A stretch of 64,000 bases of DNA, taken from Symbioplanes lichenis (lineage in GTDB: Bacteria; Actinomycetota; Actinomycetes; Mycobacteriales; Micromonosporaceae). Below, piece after piece: positions 8,517 through 17,855 of the stretch (within the stretch, counting starts at the first letter, position 1; the number at the start of each line of letters is the position of its first letter). Both the position numbers and the translations under genes were made by a program. The DNA is taken from positions 62,001 to 126,000 of the forward strand of contig NZ_JAUZQD010000011.1 of NCBI RefSeq assembly GCF_030709675.1, read 5' to 3'. The notes beneath the pieces are model-generated. The model saw nothing but the letters and a program-made list of their open reading frames with translations, did no database searches and was not told the origin of the DNA.

Positions 8517-8540
8517 GGGGTCTTTCTTACCGCAACCCCT

Positions 8541-9239
8541 ATGGTGGTCGCCATGGCGTTGATCCTGCTCGTCGAGGACGATCGCAACATCACGGCCGCG
8601 CTGACCCGGGCGCTGTCCGACGCCGGGCATGTCGTGCGCCCGGTCGGGCAGGCGGGCGAGGCGCTCAAGATCTGTACGGAGGACCGCCCCGACCTGGTGA
8701 TCCTCGATCTTGGGCTGCCCGACATCGACGGGACGGACGCGTTGCGGATGTTGCGCTCCGTGTCGGCGGTGCCCGTGATCGTGGCCACCGCGCGGCGGTC
8801 CGAGGCGGACATCATCCAGCTGTTGAGCGACGGCGCCGACGACTATGTGACCAAACCGTTCTCGGCGGGGCACATTTTGGCGCGGATCGCGGCCGTACTC
8901 CGGCGCAGTCGCATTGCGGTCGAGACCGCGCCCAGCGTCATCACCGTGGGCCCCCTGGAGATCAATCCCCGGCAGCGGCGGGCCGCGCTCGGCGGGCAGG
9001 CGCTGCAGCTGACGCGGCGCGAGTTCGACGTGCTCACCTATCTCGCCGAGCGGGTCGGCCAGGTGGTCAGCCGGCGCGAGCTGCTGACCGAGGTCTGGAA
9101 CCAGACCCGGATCGGGGAGGAGCAGACGATCGACGTGCACATCAGCTGGCTGCGGCGCAAGCTCGGCGAGACGGCGGCGGCGCCGCGATTTCTGCACACG
9201 GTACGCGGTGTCGGCGTGATGATGGTCGAACCGCGGTGA
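8541..9239 (+). CDS. OmpR/PhoB-family response regulator
   Basis: A 232-residue regulator; the ATG at 8553 is a possible start four codons in. The receiver domain (about 5-120) has the acidic pocket VEDD, phospho-acceptor D56 in DLVILDLGLPDIDG, the switch Thr in VATAR and Lys in DYVTKPFS. The C-terminal winged helix (about 135-230) carries LTRREFDVLTYLAERVGQVV, then SRRELLTEVW and IDVHISWLRRKLGE. Its stop overlaps the kinase start (GTGA). Its targets probably include the divergent gene 24 bp upstream, which is inference. Confidence 0.95.
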   Translation: MVVAMALILLVEDDRNITAALTRALSDAGHVVRPVGQAGEALKICTEDRPDLVILDLGLPDIDGTDALRMLRSVSAVPVIVATARRSEADIIQLLSDGADDYVTKPFSAGHILARIAAVLRRSRIAVETAPSVITVGPLEINPRQRRAALGGQALQLTRREFDVLTYLAERVGQVVSRRELLTEVWNQTRIGEEQTIDVHISWLRRKLGETAAAPRFLHTVRGVGVMMVEPR

Positions 9240-10561
9240 GGTGGCAGCTCAACCGGCTCGCGCTGGCCATCACGTCGATGGTGGCCCTGGCGTTCCTGGT
9301 GCCGTTGATCTACGCGACCGGCAAGATCGCTCACGACCGGGCGATGAGCGACGCCCGGCAACAGGCGGCGGCGATCGTGGCGGCGCTCGCCGTCGACGTC
9401 GACCCGCAACTGCTCAACAACGCCGTGGCCAGCACGGTGGCCGGTGGCGCGGGGCGGCTGGCAGTACATCTGCCGGGAATCGACCCCGTCGGCACCAGCC
9501 ATGTCGGCGGCACCGAGGTCGACCAGGCCGCGCAGTACCGGCGCGCGGTCGTGGCCGACGCCCCCGGTGGGCTGGCCTATCTGCAGCCCAGCGTGCTCAG
9601 CGACGGTCGCTCCGCGGTCATCGAGGTGTACGTCCCCGACGACGAGATGCGGCGCGGCGTGTGGGCGGCGTGGCTCGCCCTCGGGGCGCTCGCCGTCGTT
9701 CTGGTGGCCGGTTCGGTGCTGATGGCGGACCGGCTCGGCAGCAAAATAGTGCGCGCCACACGCGAACTGGCGGGCTCCAGCCGGCGTCTGGGCGGCGGCG
9801 ATCTGACGGTACGCATCCAGCCGTCCGGTCCCGTCGAACTGCGCGACGCGGCCCTGGCGTTCAATTCCATGGCCACCGATCTGCGCCGGTTGCTCGACAA
9901 CGAACGGGAATTGGCGGCCGACCTGTCGCACCGTTTGCGGACACCGTTGACCGCATTGCGACTCGACGCCGACTCCATGCCGCCCGGCCCGATCGCCGAA
10001 CGCATGCGACAGGCGTGCGACATGCTCGACGAGGAGCTCGAAGCCATCATCGCGGGCGCCCGGCTCGGCGTGGAAGCCCGGGGCAGCGAGGAGTCCGACC
10101 TGGTCGAGGTGCTCGCCGACCGACTCGCCTTCTGGTCGGCCCTCGCCGAGGACCAGCAGCGGCCGTGGGAGGTCGTGGGCGGTCACGTGCCGGTTCCCGT
10201 ACCCGTGCCGCGCAGCGAATTGATCCTGGCCGTCGATTCTCTGCTCGGAAACGTCTTCGCGCACACGCCCGAGGGAGTGGCGTTCCGGGTCACCGTGTCG
10301 CCGGCGGGACTGCTCGTGGACGACGCGGGGCCGGGCATCGCGGATCCCGAGTCGGCGGTGCAACGCGGTGTCAGCGGGGCTGGGTCGACCGGTCTCGGCC
10401 TGGACATCGTACGAAGGGTGGCGTCTGCCGCCGGCGGACAGATGGAGATCGGCCGGGGCCCGCTGGGCGGCGCGCGGATCGGCATGGTTCTCACCCCGCC
10501 GGCCGACCCCGTTCCTGTCCCGTCCGCACCGGGGCGCCGGCGTCGCGGCCGTACTTTATAA
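9236..10561 (+). CDS. Membrane sensor histidine kinase
   Basis: About 441 residues, beginning with a GTG that overlaps the response-regulator stop. Two membrane segments (LALAITSMVALAFLVPLIYA near the N-terminus and AAWLALGALAVVLVAGSVLM near 145-165) enclose a periplasmic sensor of about 115 residues. A HAMP linker follows. The phospho-acceptor is H232 in DLSHRLRTPLTALRLD; the residue after the histidine is Arg instead of the usual Glu. The ATPase domain has the N box LLGNVFAHTPEG, G1 VDDAGPGI and G2 GSTGLGLDIV. The tail is Pro/Arg-rich. The signal is unknown. Confidence 0.93.
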   Translation: MRWQLNRLALAITSMVALAFLVPLIYATGKIAHDRAMSDARQQAAAIVAALAVDVDPQLLNNAVASTVAGGAGRLAVHLPGIDPVGTSHVGGTEVDQAAQYRRAVVADAPGGLAYLQPSVLSDGRSAVIEVYVPDDEMRRGVWAAWLALGALAVVLVAGSVLMADRLGSKIVRATRELAGSSRRLGGGDLTVRIQPSGPVELRDAALAFNSMATDLRRLLDNERELAADLSHRLRTPLTALRLDADSMPPGPIAERMRQACDMLDEELEAIIAGARLGVEARGSEESDLVEVLADRLAFWSALAEDQQRPWEVVGGHVPVPVPVPRSELILAVDSLLGNVFAHTPEGVAFRVTVSPAGLLVDDAGPGIADPESAVQRGVSGAGSTGLGLDIVRRVASAAGGQMEIGRGPLGGARIGMVLTPPADPVPVPSAPGRRRRGRTL

Positions 10562-10642
10562 GTCTTTCCGGAGCCGTTAAGGATCCTTTATGGTCGGCGC
10601 TCCTACGTTTCTCCCGTCACCGGTTCTTGGGAGGAGCACACA

Positions 10643-11446
10643 ATGCGCAGGTCGATCGGCTATCCGCTGGCAGCACTCGGAGCGATCGGATCCACGCTCG
10701 CGGTCTCCTCCCCGGCCCTGGCCCACGGGTACGTGTCCGGCCCGCCGAGCCGCCAGGCGAACTGCGCCTCCGGAGCCGTCGCCGGCTGCGGCCAGATCCA
10801 GTTCGAGCCGCAGAGCGTCGAGGGCCCCAAGGGCCTGAAGTCCTGTGACGGCGGCCTGTCGCAGTTCTCGGTGCTCTCCGACGAGAGCAAGAACTGGCCC
10901 GCCAAGTCGGTCGGCAAGAACGTCACCTTCACCTGGGTGATGACGGCCCGCCACCGCACCTCCAACTGGGAGTACTTCGTCGGAGGCAAGAAGGTCGCCA
11001 CGGTCGACGGCGGCAACGCCCAGCCGGATGCCGTGGTGACGCACAACGTCGACCTGTCCGCCTTCCCGGGGCGGCAGACGGTGCTCGCGGTGTGGAACAT
11101 CGGCGACACGGCGAACGCCTTCTACAGCTGCGTCGACCTCAACATCGGCGGCGGTTCGTCCACCGCGCCTGCGCCGTCTTCTCCGCCCTCCTCTTCCTCC
11201 CCTTCCGCGGCTCCTTCTTCCCCTGCTCCCTCTTCCGCGGCCCCCTCTTCTCCCGCTCCCACCACCACGGCTCCCACCACCACGGCTCCCGCCGCTTCTG
11301 GGACCGATTGGGCGCCGGGCGTGGCCTACAAGACCGGCGACATCGTGACTTATGAGGGCAAGAAGTACGAGTGCCGCCAGGGCCACTCGTCGCTGCGCAG
11401 CTGGGAGCCGTCGATCTACACCCTCGCCCTCTGGCTCCCCCGGTGA
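10643..11446 (+). CDS. AA10 lytic polysaccharide monooxygenase with CBM5/12
   Basis: A 267-residue secreted copper enzyme. Signal peptide residues 1-27 end in SSPALA, so mature residue 1 is H28 (HGYVSGPPSRQANC), the N-terminal half of the copper histidine brace; H104 in TARHRTSNWEYF is the second histidine. The catalytic domain spans about 28-178, followed by a Pro/Ser/Thr linker (about 180-218). The final about 48 residues (DWAPGVAYKTGDIVTYEGKK, then SLRSWEPSIYTLALW) form a CBM5/12 chitin-binding module. The enzyme should cleave crystalline chitin, or less likely cellulose, oxidatively. GGAGG lies before the ATG. The stop overlaps the next start (GTGA). Confidence 0.93.
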   Translation: MRRSIGYPLAALGAIGSTLAVSSPALAHGYVSGPPSRQANCASGAVAGCGQIQFEPQSVEGPKGLKSCDGGLSQFSVLSDESKNWPAKSVGKNVTFTWVMTARHRTSNWEYFVGGKKVATVDGGNAQPDAVVTHNVDLSAFPGRQTVLAVWNIGDTANAFYSCVDLNIGGGSSTAPAPSSPPSSSSPSAAPSSPAPSSAAPSSPAPTTTAPTTTAPAASGTDWAPGVAYKTGDIVTYEGKKYECRQGHSSLRSWEPSIYTLALWLPR

Positions 11447-12015
11447 AGCGCCTCCTCGTAGGGGCCGTGGCGCTCTTCTCCCTGGCGGCCTGTGGCACCG
11501 CCCCCGCCACCTCGGAGTCCTCGGTGAAGGCGGCCGTCAGTGCCGAGGGCGCCCACAACGACACCGACGTCATGTACCTCCAGATGATGGTGGCCCACCA
11601 CGAACAAGGCCTCGAAATGGTCCGCCTCGCCGAGAAGAACTCGACGCGCGACGACATCAAGACGCTGGCCCAAGCCGTGGACGCCACCCAGTCCGACGAG
11701 GTCACCATGATGAAGGGCTGGCTCACCGACTGGCACCAGCCCACCACCGTGGACCACGCCCCCAGCGCCCACGCCGACCACGGCGGCCTCCCCGCCACCG
11801 GCCCGGAGGAAATCGAAGCCCTCCGCTCCTCCAAGGGCGCCGCCTTCGAGACGGCCTTCCTGAACCTCTTCGTCGCCCACCAGCACAACGCGGTCGAAAT
11901 GGCGGCGATGGAGAAGTCGGGCGGCGCCAATCCTGAGACCAAGGCGTTCGCCGAGCGGGTCAAGGAAAGCCGCACCGACCAGATCCAGCAGATGCTCACC
12001 ATCATGAACGCCTGA
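11443..12015 (+). CDS. DUF305 lipoprotein, coupled to the LPMO
   Basis: About 190 residues. The GTG at 11443 overlaps the LPMO stop. The N-terminus VKRLLVGAVALFSLAACG is a lipoprotein signal with lipobox LAAC, which places the protein on the outer face of the membrane. Two ferritin-like DUF305 half-repeats follow: DVMYLQMMVAHHEQGLEMVR and FLNLFVAHQHNAVEMAAMEK. Their His and Met residues are suited to metal binding, and several DUF305 proteins are linked to copper handling. Coupling to a copper enzyme suggests a role in supplying or buffering LPMO copper, but this is inference. Two hairpins end the operon. Confidence 0.88.
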   Translation: MKRLLVGAVALFSLAACGTAPATSESSVKAAVSAEGAHNDTDVMYLQMMVAHHEQGLEMVRLAEKNSTRDDIKTLAQAVDATQSDEVTMMKGWLTDWHQPTTVDHAPSAHADHGGLPATGPEEIEALRSSKGAAFETAFLNLFVAHQHNAVEMAAMEKSGGANPETKAFAERVKESRTDQIQQMLTIMNA

Positions 12016-12033
12016 CCAGCCCCGCCAACGCAC

Positions 12034-12082
12034 CCGGCCGGAGTCATCCCCAGGCTGCTCGCACCAGCAGCCCTCCGGCCGG
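12034..12082 (+). terminator. Two-part stem-loop after the LPMO operon
   Basis: Outer arms CCGGCCGGAG (12034-12043) and CTCCGGCCGG (12073-12082) enclose an inner hairpin GGCTGCT (12053-12059)/AGCAGCC (12066-12072). It begins 19 nt after the DUF305 stop. There is no T tract, as is common for actinobacterial terminators. Confidence 0.6.
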
Positions 12083-12128
12083 CGAGACGGGCCCGCCGTT
12101 TCACCCTTCAGAACCGGCAAGCCCGAAA

Positions 12129-12160
12129 TCCGGCCGGCCCGCCCCCGCGGGCCGGCCGGA
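12129..12160 (+). terminator. Strong GC-rich hairpin
   Basis: A perfect 14-bp stem, TCCGGCCGGCCCGC (12129-12142) with its complement at 12147-12160, closes on a CCCC loop. It probably acts as a second terminator insulating the following defence operon. No T tract follows. Confidence 0.6.
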
Positions 12161-12322
12161 GCCCGTTGAGGCCCGCGACCCGATTGACCTCTGACGTGCT
12201 GCCAATCGCATCTTCGTCCGCTTTCGCCGGCGTTCTGTCGCGGTGTCCTCCACCGAGAAGCGCGCACGATCCACCGTTAGGTCGTACGAATTTGCGTCAC
12301 CTCGCACGGTTCGGCTGCGACC

Positions 12323-14935
12323 ATGGGCCGTATGGAGGACGAGGATCTCGATGAGCAGTATGAGGCGTTCCAGTCGATCGCGGACCGCAGCACCCCCGAG
12401 AAGGCGGTGCAGAAGCTCCGCTCGTTGCGAGTGCCCGACGACATCATCGAGATGATCCGGCAGCGGCACGAGGTCGAGGTCATCAAGATCCGGGAGATGC
12501 GCGAGCCCAACGTCGTCTACAAGTCCGGCCGTCTGACCTGGTACACCGGGCCTCGACACGATGACAGGTTCTGGCCGGCGCTGGTGGCCAAGCTGAAGAG
12601 CGGTCCTCGCCCGTGGAGCGAGGCCGCGGTCGCGAGTCTGGATGACGAGTCGACCAAGGTGGTCGGTCTGCTGGATCATCCTCGAAGCAACGAGTACCGC
12701 AGCATGGGTCTGGTCCTCGGTTACGTCCAGTCCGGCAAGACCGCCAACTTCACCGCCGTGATGGCCAAGGCCGCGGACCGTGGGTACCGCCTCTTCATCG
12801 TGCTCTCCGGCATCCACAACGGCTTGCGCCGGCAGACCCAGGCCCGGCTCGCCCGAGAACTGGTGCAGCTCAACCCGGCACAGTGGCACGAGGTGACGAC
12901 CGTGGACTCGGACTTCCAACCGAAGGGAAACGCTGCCGCCTACTTCGCCGCCAAGAACCAGCAGGTCCTTCTCGTGGTGAAGAAGAACGCGAGAGTGCTG
13001 GAGAAGCTCAACAAGTGGCTGGCGTCGGCCAAGGACTATCTGCGGGACTGTCCGACGCTGGTCATCGACGACGAAGCGGATCAAGCCACTGTCGGCGGCA
13101 AGGTGATCAACCCGCTGCTCGGCGAGCTGCTCCGATCGTTCCCCAAGGTCGACTACGTCGGCTACACGGCCACGCCGTTCGCCAACCTGCTCATCGATCC
13201 GGCGGAGAAGGACGACTTCTATCCGCGGGACTTCGTCGTCAGCCTCAAGGCTCCGAAGGGATATCAGGGTCCGGAGCTGCTGTTCGGCCGTGACCCTTTG
13301 GACGGGGAGGACCCGAACGACGTCCCGGCCGGGCAGGACATGATCCGCAAGGTGCCGGAGGACGACATCGAACTGGTTCGACCGATCAACAAGGCCGCCG
13401 TGGCGGATTTCGTACCGGAGATGGCGCCGTCATTGCGGCAGGCTCTTCTGTATTTCTGGCTGGCGACGGCCGCCAGAAGAGTGCGTGGCACGGGCGTTCC
13501 GCACTCGACGATGCTGGTCCACACCACCCTGCAGACCGGCATTCACGAGGACTTCCGAATCCCGATCGAGGATCTCCGGTCGGAGGTCCTGGACGGCGTG
13601 CGTAACGACGACTACGACCTCTACGACGAAATCGAACGTTGCTGGATCGACGAGACCGGACGTGTCCCGGCTGCGGACTTCGACGAGACGACGGTGCCGT
13701 TCGACGAGCTGCTGAGGCATCTGCCCGACGTGCTCGCGGAGAGCCGGGTCGTGGTCGACAATTATCGGAGCCGCGACAGACTCGATTACGAGTCGGGGCC
13801 GGTGGTGGCCATCGCGGTGGGCGGGAACACCCTGAGCCGCGGCTTGACCCTGGAAGGTCTCGTCACGAGCTACTTCGTCCGGGCGTCCTCGGCGTACGAC
13901 ACTCTGCTCCAGATGGGCCGCTGGTTCGGCCACAGGGCGGGCTATGCGGATCTCCCTCGCATCTGGATGACCGAGGAGCTCACCGGATGGTTCCGCCACC
14001 TCGCCGTGGTCGAGGCCGAGATCCGCAAGGACATCGACCGCTATCTGGTGGAGGACAAGAACCCGCTGACCTTCGCCGTGCGCATCCGGACCCACCCCAA
14101 GATGATGGTGACAGCGCCGGCGCGGATGAAAGCTGCGGTCACAGCCCACGCCGCGTACGGCGGCGACCTCGTGGAGAGCCGGTACTTCCCGACGGGTGAC
14201 GACGCGGTGGACTGGTTGCGCCGGAATCTCGAGGCGGCGGAGACCCTGCTCGAGGCGGCGAAGCGGCACGGGCGGTCCGAAGCCGGCAGCACGACCGACC
14301 GATGGATGTGGAGGGACGTCTCCTACCGGGACGTCCTCAGGTTCATCGGCGAGTACAAGTTCCACGAGCGATCCGAGGAAGCCCGACCCCATCTGCTGAC
14401 CAGATACATCGAGAAGCGAGTCGCCGCGGACGCACTACGTGAATGGGATATCGCGGTGATCGGGAACTCCAGCGCCGGCGCCGCCACCTGGAAGCTGCCG
14501 GACGGCACACAGATCGGCCTGAACCGCCGCAGCCGGATCAACGAGGCCGCTGATCCGCTGGCGGACATCAAGACACTGTCCGGTCCTCGCGACGCGGCGA
14601 TCAACCTGCGGGTGCCGAGCGACGTAGACGTGACCCGTCGCTCGGAGGTCGACAAGCTGCGCGCTGAGCAGCGTCCGAATCACGGACTGCTTCTGCTCTA
14701 TCCGATCGATCCGGTCTCCGAGAGCCCCCGCACCAAACGGGAGCCCTTGAACGCCCCGTTCGAGGTGGTGATGGGCGTGGCCCTCGTCTTCCCAAAGCCT
14801 CTCTCCGTGGACAGCCAGGTCGAGTTCGACTACGTCTCCGCGGATCTGTCCCGCGTCCCCGGAACCTCCGGGGAGTACTGGGAGGAGGAGAACCCGGAGG
14901 TCCTCCGGGAGGATCTCGAGGACGACGCGGCATGA
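12323..14935 (+). CDS. Z1-domain superfamily 2 helicase/ATPase
   Basis: An 870-residue protein and the first gene of the defence-type operon. Motif I GYVQSGKT is at about 134-141, followed by RGYRLFIVLSGIHNGLRRQT. Walker B TLVIDDEADQATV is at about 246-258 and motif III-like VGYTATPFANLLID at about 277-290. The second lobe has GGNTLSRGLTLEGLVTSYFV (about 500) and QMGRWFGHRAGYADL (about 529), the arginine-finger region typical of Z1. Z1 proteins are known from restriction-type operons that also carry MutL/MORC-like ATPases, DNA methylases and Vsr-like nucleases; they are presumed to translocate on DNA. The start (ATG 12323, or 12332) has no clear ribosome site. The stop overlaps the next gene by four bases. 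CGA and TTG codons look more frequent than in flanking genes. Confidence 0.93.
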   Translation: MGRMEDEDLDEQYEAFQSIADRSTPEKAVQKLRSLRVPDDIIEMIRQRHEVEVIKIREMREPNVVYKSGRLTWYTGPRHDDRFWPALVAKLKSGPRPWSEAAVASLDDESTKVVGLLDHPRSNEYRSMGLVLGYVQSGKTANFTAVMAKAADRGYRLFIVLSGIHNGLRRQTQARLARELVQLNPAQWHEVTTVDSDFQPKGNAAAYFAAKNQQVLLVVKKNARVLEKLNKWLASAKDYLRDCPTLVIDDEADQATVGGKVINPLLGELLRSFPKVDYVGYTATPFANLLIDPAEKDDFYPRDFVVSLKAPKGYQGPELLFGRDPLDGEDPNDVPAGQDMIRKVPEDDIELVRPINKAAVADFVPEMAPSLRQALLYFWLATAARRVRGTGVPHSTMLVHTTLQTGIHEDFRIPIEDLRSEVLDGVRNDDYDLYDEIERCWIDETGRVPAADFDETTVPFDELLRHLPDVLAESRVVVDNYRSRDRLDYESGPVVAIAVGGNTLSRGLTLEGLVTSYFVRASSAYDTLLQMGRWFGHRAGYADLPRIWMTEELTGWFRHLAVVEAEIRKDIDRYLVEDKNPLTFAVRIRTHPKMMVTAPARMKAAVTAHAAYGGDLVESRYFPTGDDAVDWLRRNLEAAETLLEAAKRHGRSEAGSTTDRWMWRDVSYRDVLRFIGEYKFHERSEEARPHLLTRYIEKRVAADALREWDIAVIGNSSAGAATWKLPDGTQIGLNRRSRINEAADPLADIKTLSGPRDAAINLRVPSDVDVTRRSEVDKLRAEQRPNHGLLLLYPIDPVSESPRTKREPLNAPFEVVMGVALVFPKPLSVDSQVEFDYVSADLSRVPGTSGEYWEEENPEVLREDLEDDAA

Positions 14936-15921
14936 GCGATCTGCGGGCCGTCGTCAACGACCACTGGGCAGCTCTGCAGGCGGCCTCACGAGGGTCGGGC
15001 TGGTTGACGTCGGCACTGCCGGTCCAGGTTGGTGACGAGTCGGTGCTCTGCGCTGTCGGCCCTGACGACCGCCGCCACCTTCTTGTGCCGGTCCCGGCCG
15101 GCGAGGACGTTCGCGCGGACACCCGTTCGGCGGCCGTTCACCTGCTGCAGCTGACTCTGCAAGCAGGCGACGAGGCAAGGACGTACGCGAATCTGGTACT
15201 GCTCAGGGACGATCTTGCCGATGTCTTCACAGCTCTGTGTGCCGATCTCATCGCTGTACTCGCCGTGAACGACCGCACAGCTCAGGTCGCCGTGTCGCAG
15301 GTGTTGGACGCCTGGCGGGAGCTGTTCCGCGGTGGGCCGCAATTGAGCACGGAGGAACTCGCCGGACTCTTCGGTGAACTCGTCTTCCTCAACGAGTTGT
15401 TGGACCTGGACGCGAGCTTGCTGACAGCCTGGCGAGGTCCGCTCCGGGCGGCGCAGGACTTCATCGCCAACGATCACGCAGCGGAGATCAAGGCGACAGC
15501 GTCGAGCGAGGGCAGGTCGATCCGCATCCACGGGATCGATCAGCTCGTCGCCCCGTCGGGCGGCCTGCTGATCAGGTGGATGAGACTGAGCACCGCCGAC
15601 ACGGGCGGACGCTCGGTGCCGGAGCTGGTCGACATGACGGCCGGGCGCATCGATCGCCCTCGTGAGTTGTGGCAGCTACTGGCGCGCGCGGGCTACCTCA
15701 CCGCCGATCGTGACCGGTACGCCGGCCTTCGGTTCTCCGCGGTCGAGACGGCCCATTACGAAGTCACCGATGGGTTCCCCCGGATCGTGCCCGGTTCCTT
15801 CGCCGACGGTGTCCCCGGGGGCCTTTCCCAGGTCCGGTACACCGTGGATCTGGACCAGGCCCCACCTCCTATGCAGCAGGATGAAGTCCGAGTTTTCATG
15901 AGTGCGATGGCGAAAAGATGA
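14932..15921 (+). CDS. PD-(D/E)XK motif protein (DUF4420-like)
   Basis: A 329-residue protein starting at an ATGA overlap with the helicase. The nuclease signature is AQDFIANDHAAEIKATASSE, with EIK at about 185-187 and the preceding Asp in DF. An upstream Glu in LFGELVFLNELLDLD could complete the metal site. The C-terminus has AHYEVTDGFPRIVPGSFADG and LSQVRYTVDLDQA. It should be the DNA-cleaving subunit of the system, with targeting supplied by the helicase and ATPase; this follows from fold and context, not from a tested activity. Confidence 0.88.
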   Translation: MSDLRAVVNDHWAALQAASRGSGWLTSALPVQVGDESVLCAVGPDDRRHLLVPVPAGEDVRADTRSAAVHLLQLTLQAGDEARTYANLVLLRDDLADVFTALCADLIAVLAVNDRTAQVAVSQVLDAWRELFRGGPQLSTEELAGLFGELVFLNELLDLDASLLTAWRGPLRAAQDFIANDHAAEIKATASSEGRSIRIHGIDQLVAPSGGLLIRWMRLSTADTGGRSVPELVDMTAGRIDRPRELWQLLARAGYLTADRDRYAGLRFSAVETAHYEVTDGFPRIVPGSFADGVPGGLSQVRYTVDLDQAPPPMQQDEVRVFMSAMAKR

Positions 15922-17855
15922 CGCGACCTCGTTGGTACTCCCAGCCGTTCCCACCGGCCGGCTCGATCAGTGCGGAGGGCATCAAGCGGACCCTCGGGAA
16001 ACCGCCGATCCCGTGGCCGGCGATCCTCGTCCGCGAATCCGCCCAGAACAGCTGGGATGCGCGGGTCGGCGGCCAACCGGTCTCGTTCACCCTCGCTCTC
16101 TCCGTGGTACCGCCGCAGAACGCCAACGCATGGCGGACCTTGTTGCTGGAAGGTGCGCCGCACGACGCCCGCTTCCCTCTGCGGCAGATATTGCGGGGTC
16201 GGGAAGGGCACTCGACGTACGTACGCACGCTGACGATCAGTGACCGGGGCACCAAGGGATTGGGCGGACCGACACGGGCTGACACCGCGAGAGGCGACGA
16301 ACCGCGGGACTGGGTCTCCTTCGTGCTCAACGTCGGCGACCCGCCGGACACCAAGCACGGCGGCGGAACCTACGGCTACGGCAAGGGCATCCTCTATCAG
16401 ATGTCCCGGGCCGGGACGATCGTCGTGCACAGTCGGACCATGACGGCCGAGGGGCCCGAGGGCCGCCTCATCGGGATCTGCCTCGGCGAGTCGATGGAGC
16501 TCGCCGACAGCCAGGGCGAGAAGAAGCCGTTCACCGGTCGACACTGGTGGGGCCGTGTCGAATCGGAACATGTGGAACCCTTGACCGGGGAGGAGGCGAC
16601 CGCGACGGCCGACGCACTCGGACTGCGCCCCTTCGCCGAGGGCGAGACCGGAACGGACGTCGTCATCATCGAGCCCGACTTCGGCGACGAATCGGACGAG
16701 GACACCGCTCAGTACCTCGCTGACGCCGTCGCCTGGAACCTTTGGCCGATCATGCTGGAGAAGCGCGGTCCGGAGCGACTGGTCCCACAGGTCTGGAACA
16801 GAGGCTTACGGGTCCCCGTGCCCGTACCCGAGAAGACTCGAGGACTGCGAACTTTCGTAGCGGCGTACCGACGCCTCGAGTCCGACGAGGGCGTTCACAC
16901 CCTGATGTGCGGCAACCCCAAGAAGGCGCTCGGGCGGATGGCCCTCGAACGACAGCTCATCCCACCCTACGAGCCGCCCGCCGCCGCGCAGGATCTCGGC
17001 ATCACGGCGGCGCCACATCATGTATGTCTGCTCCGTACGCCCGAGCTTGTCGTCAAGTACCACGCCGGTCCCGAACCGATCAGCGCCAATCTCGCGTACG
17101 CGGGTGTGTTCCGTGCCTTCGACGAGATGGACAGGACCTATGCGGCCGCCGAGCCTCCCACTCATGACGACTGGGTCTTCGCGCAGCTGGAGGGCGCTGA
17201 GCGGACATACATCCGCACCACTTTCGTCCGCATCAAGGAACGCCTGGCGGAGTTCGCCAAGCCCGCCGAGGTGAAGGTCGAGGGCGCCCGCGCTCCGTTG
17301 GGAGCTGTGAGCAACTTCCTCGGATCGTTGGTCGCGGCGGCGACCGGTTCCGGAGCAGCCACAGCACTGCCCACATTGCCGACGGCGGGCAGCGGGGGAG
17401 TCGGTGGGAACGGGCCGAGCGACGAGGGATTCGACAACGGCGTCGCCGGCGATGGCGGCTCGTCGTCGACCTCGGACAGGCCCGGTCCGGGTGCACGAGG
17501 AGGACGCGCCTCCGTACGCCTGGACGGCGAGCCCTATTTCGAGAACTCGGAGATCGGCCTGCTTCTCGTCCAGGACGCCGTGGTCGTCGGAAGTGGTCGT
17601 CTCGTGGCCCGTGGCGAGGTCTCGATCACTGTCGCCGACGGGAGTCGCGAGTTGGATCCTCCGGAGGGATCGGCCCAACCGATGGTGGTCGGCTGGCGTA
17701 CAGGGCCCGACGAGCAGGAAGGTGATCAGCTCACCTTGGACGATGCCACCGCCGGTCAACGGCTCGCGCTCGTGGTGAGGCCCGTGGCGGAAACGATCAC
17801 CCAAATCAGCGTCGTGACCGTCCGGAACGGGGGGACGGCAGGCAATGGCAGGTAA
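15918..17855 (+). CDS. MutL/MORC-like GHKL ATPase
   Basis: A 645-residue protein coupled by ATGA to the nuclease gene. The N-terminal ATPase has the N box LVRESAQNSWDAR (E40, N44, D47), the DxGxxG motif TISDRGTKGLGG (D109, G114) and the lid GGGTYGYGKGILYQMSRAG (148 onward). A transducer-like region follows to about 450. A Gly/Ser/Pro-rich linker lies near 480-535, and a beta-rich C-terminal domain (VRLDGEPYFENSEIGLLLVQ) ends the protein. In MORC and MutL proteins ATP binding closes a clamp on DNA. I expect the same here, serving helicase loading or recognition of foreign DNA. It overlaps the next gene by 11 bp. Confidence 0.88.
   Translation: MTRPRWYSQPFPPAGSISAEGIKRTLGKPPIPWPAILVRESAQNSWDARVGGQPVSFTLALSVVPPQNANAWRTLLLEGAPHDARFPLRQILRGREGHSTYVRTLTISDRGTKGLGGPTRADTARGDEPRDWVSFVLNVGDPPDTKHGGGTYGYGKGILYQMSRAGTIVVHSRTMTAEGPEGRLIGICLGESMELADSQGEKKPFTGRHWWGRVESEHVEPLTGEEATATADALGLRPFAEGETGTDVVIIEPDFGDESDEDTAQYLADAVAWNLWPIMLEKRGPERLVPQVWNRGLRVPVPVPEKTRGLRTFVAAYRRLESDEGVHTLMCGNPKKALGRMALERQLIPPYEPPAAAQDLGITAAPHHVCLLRTPELVVKYHAGPEPISANLAYAGVFRAFDEMDRTYAAAEPPTHDDWVFAQLEGAERTYIRTTFVRIKERLAEFAKPAEVKVEGARAPLGAVSNFLGSLVAAATGSGAATALPTLPTAGSGGVGGNGPSDEGFDNGVAGDGGSSSTSDRPGPGARGGRASVRLDGEPYFENSEIGLLLVQDAVVVGSGRLVARGEVSITVADGSRELDPPEGSAQPMVVGWRTGPDEQEGDQLTLDDATAGQRLALVVRPVAETITQISVVTVRNGGTAGNGR

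Larger units (their letters stand above)
12016..12322. other. Intergenic region before the defence operon
   Basis: It holds the two hairpins above and then about 160 bp leading to the Z1 helicase gene. I see no small gene and no clear -35/-10 pair; GTCGTACGAATTTG near 12281 is the most AT-rich stretch and the likeliest promoter zone. Confidence 0.5.

Noticed and set aside
12016..12322. Attachment site or integrase scar at the edge of the defence island
   Set aside because: The inverted repeats here are local hairpins typical of terminators; no direct repeat of them is seen at the other end near 21,157-21,312, and no integrase is present.
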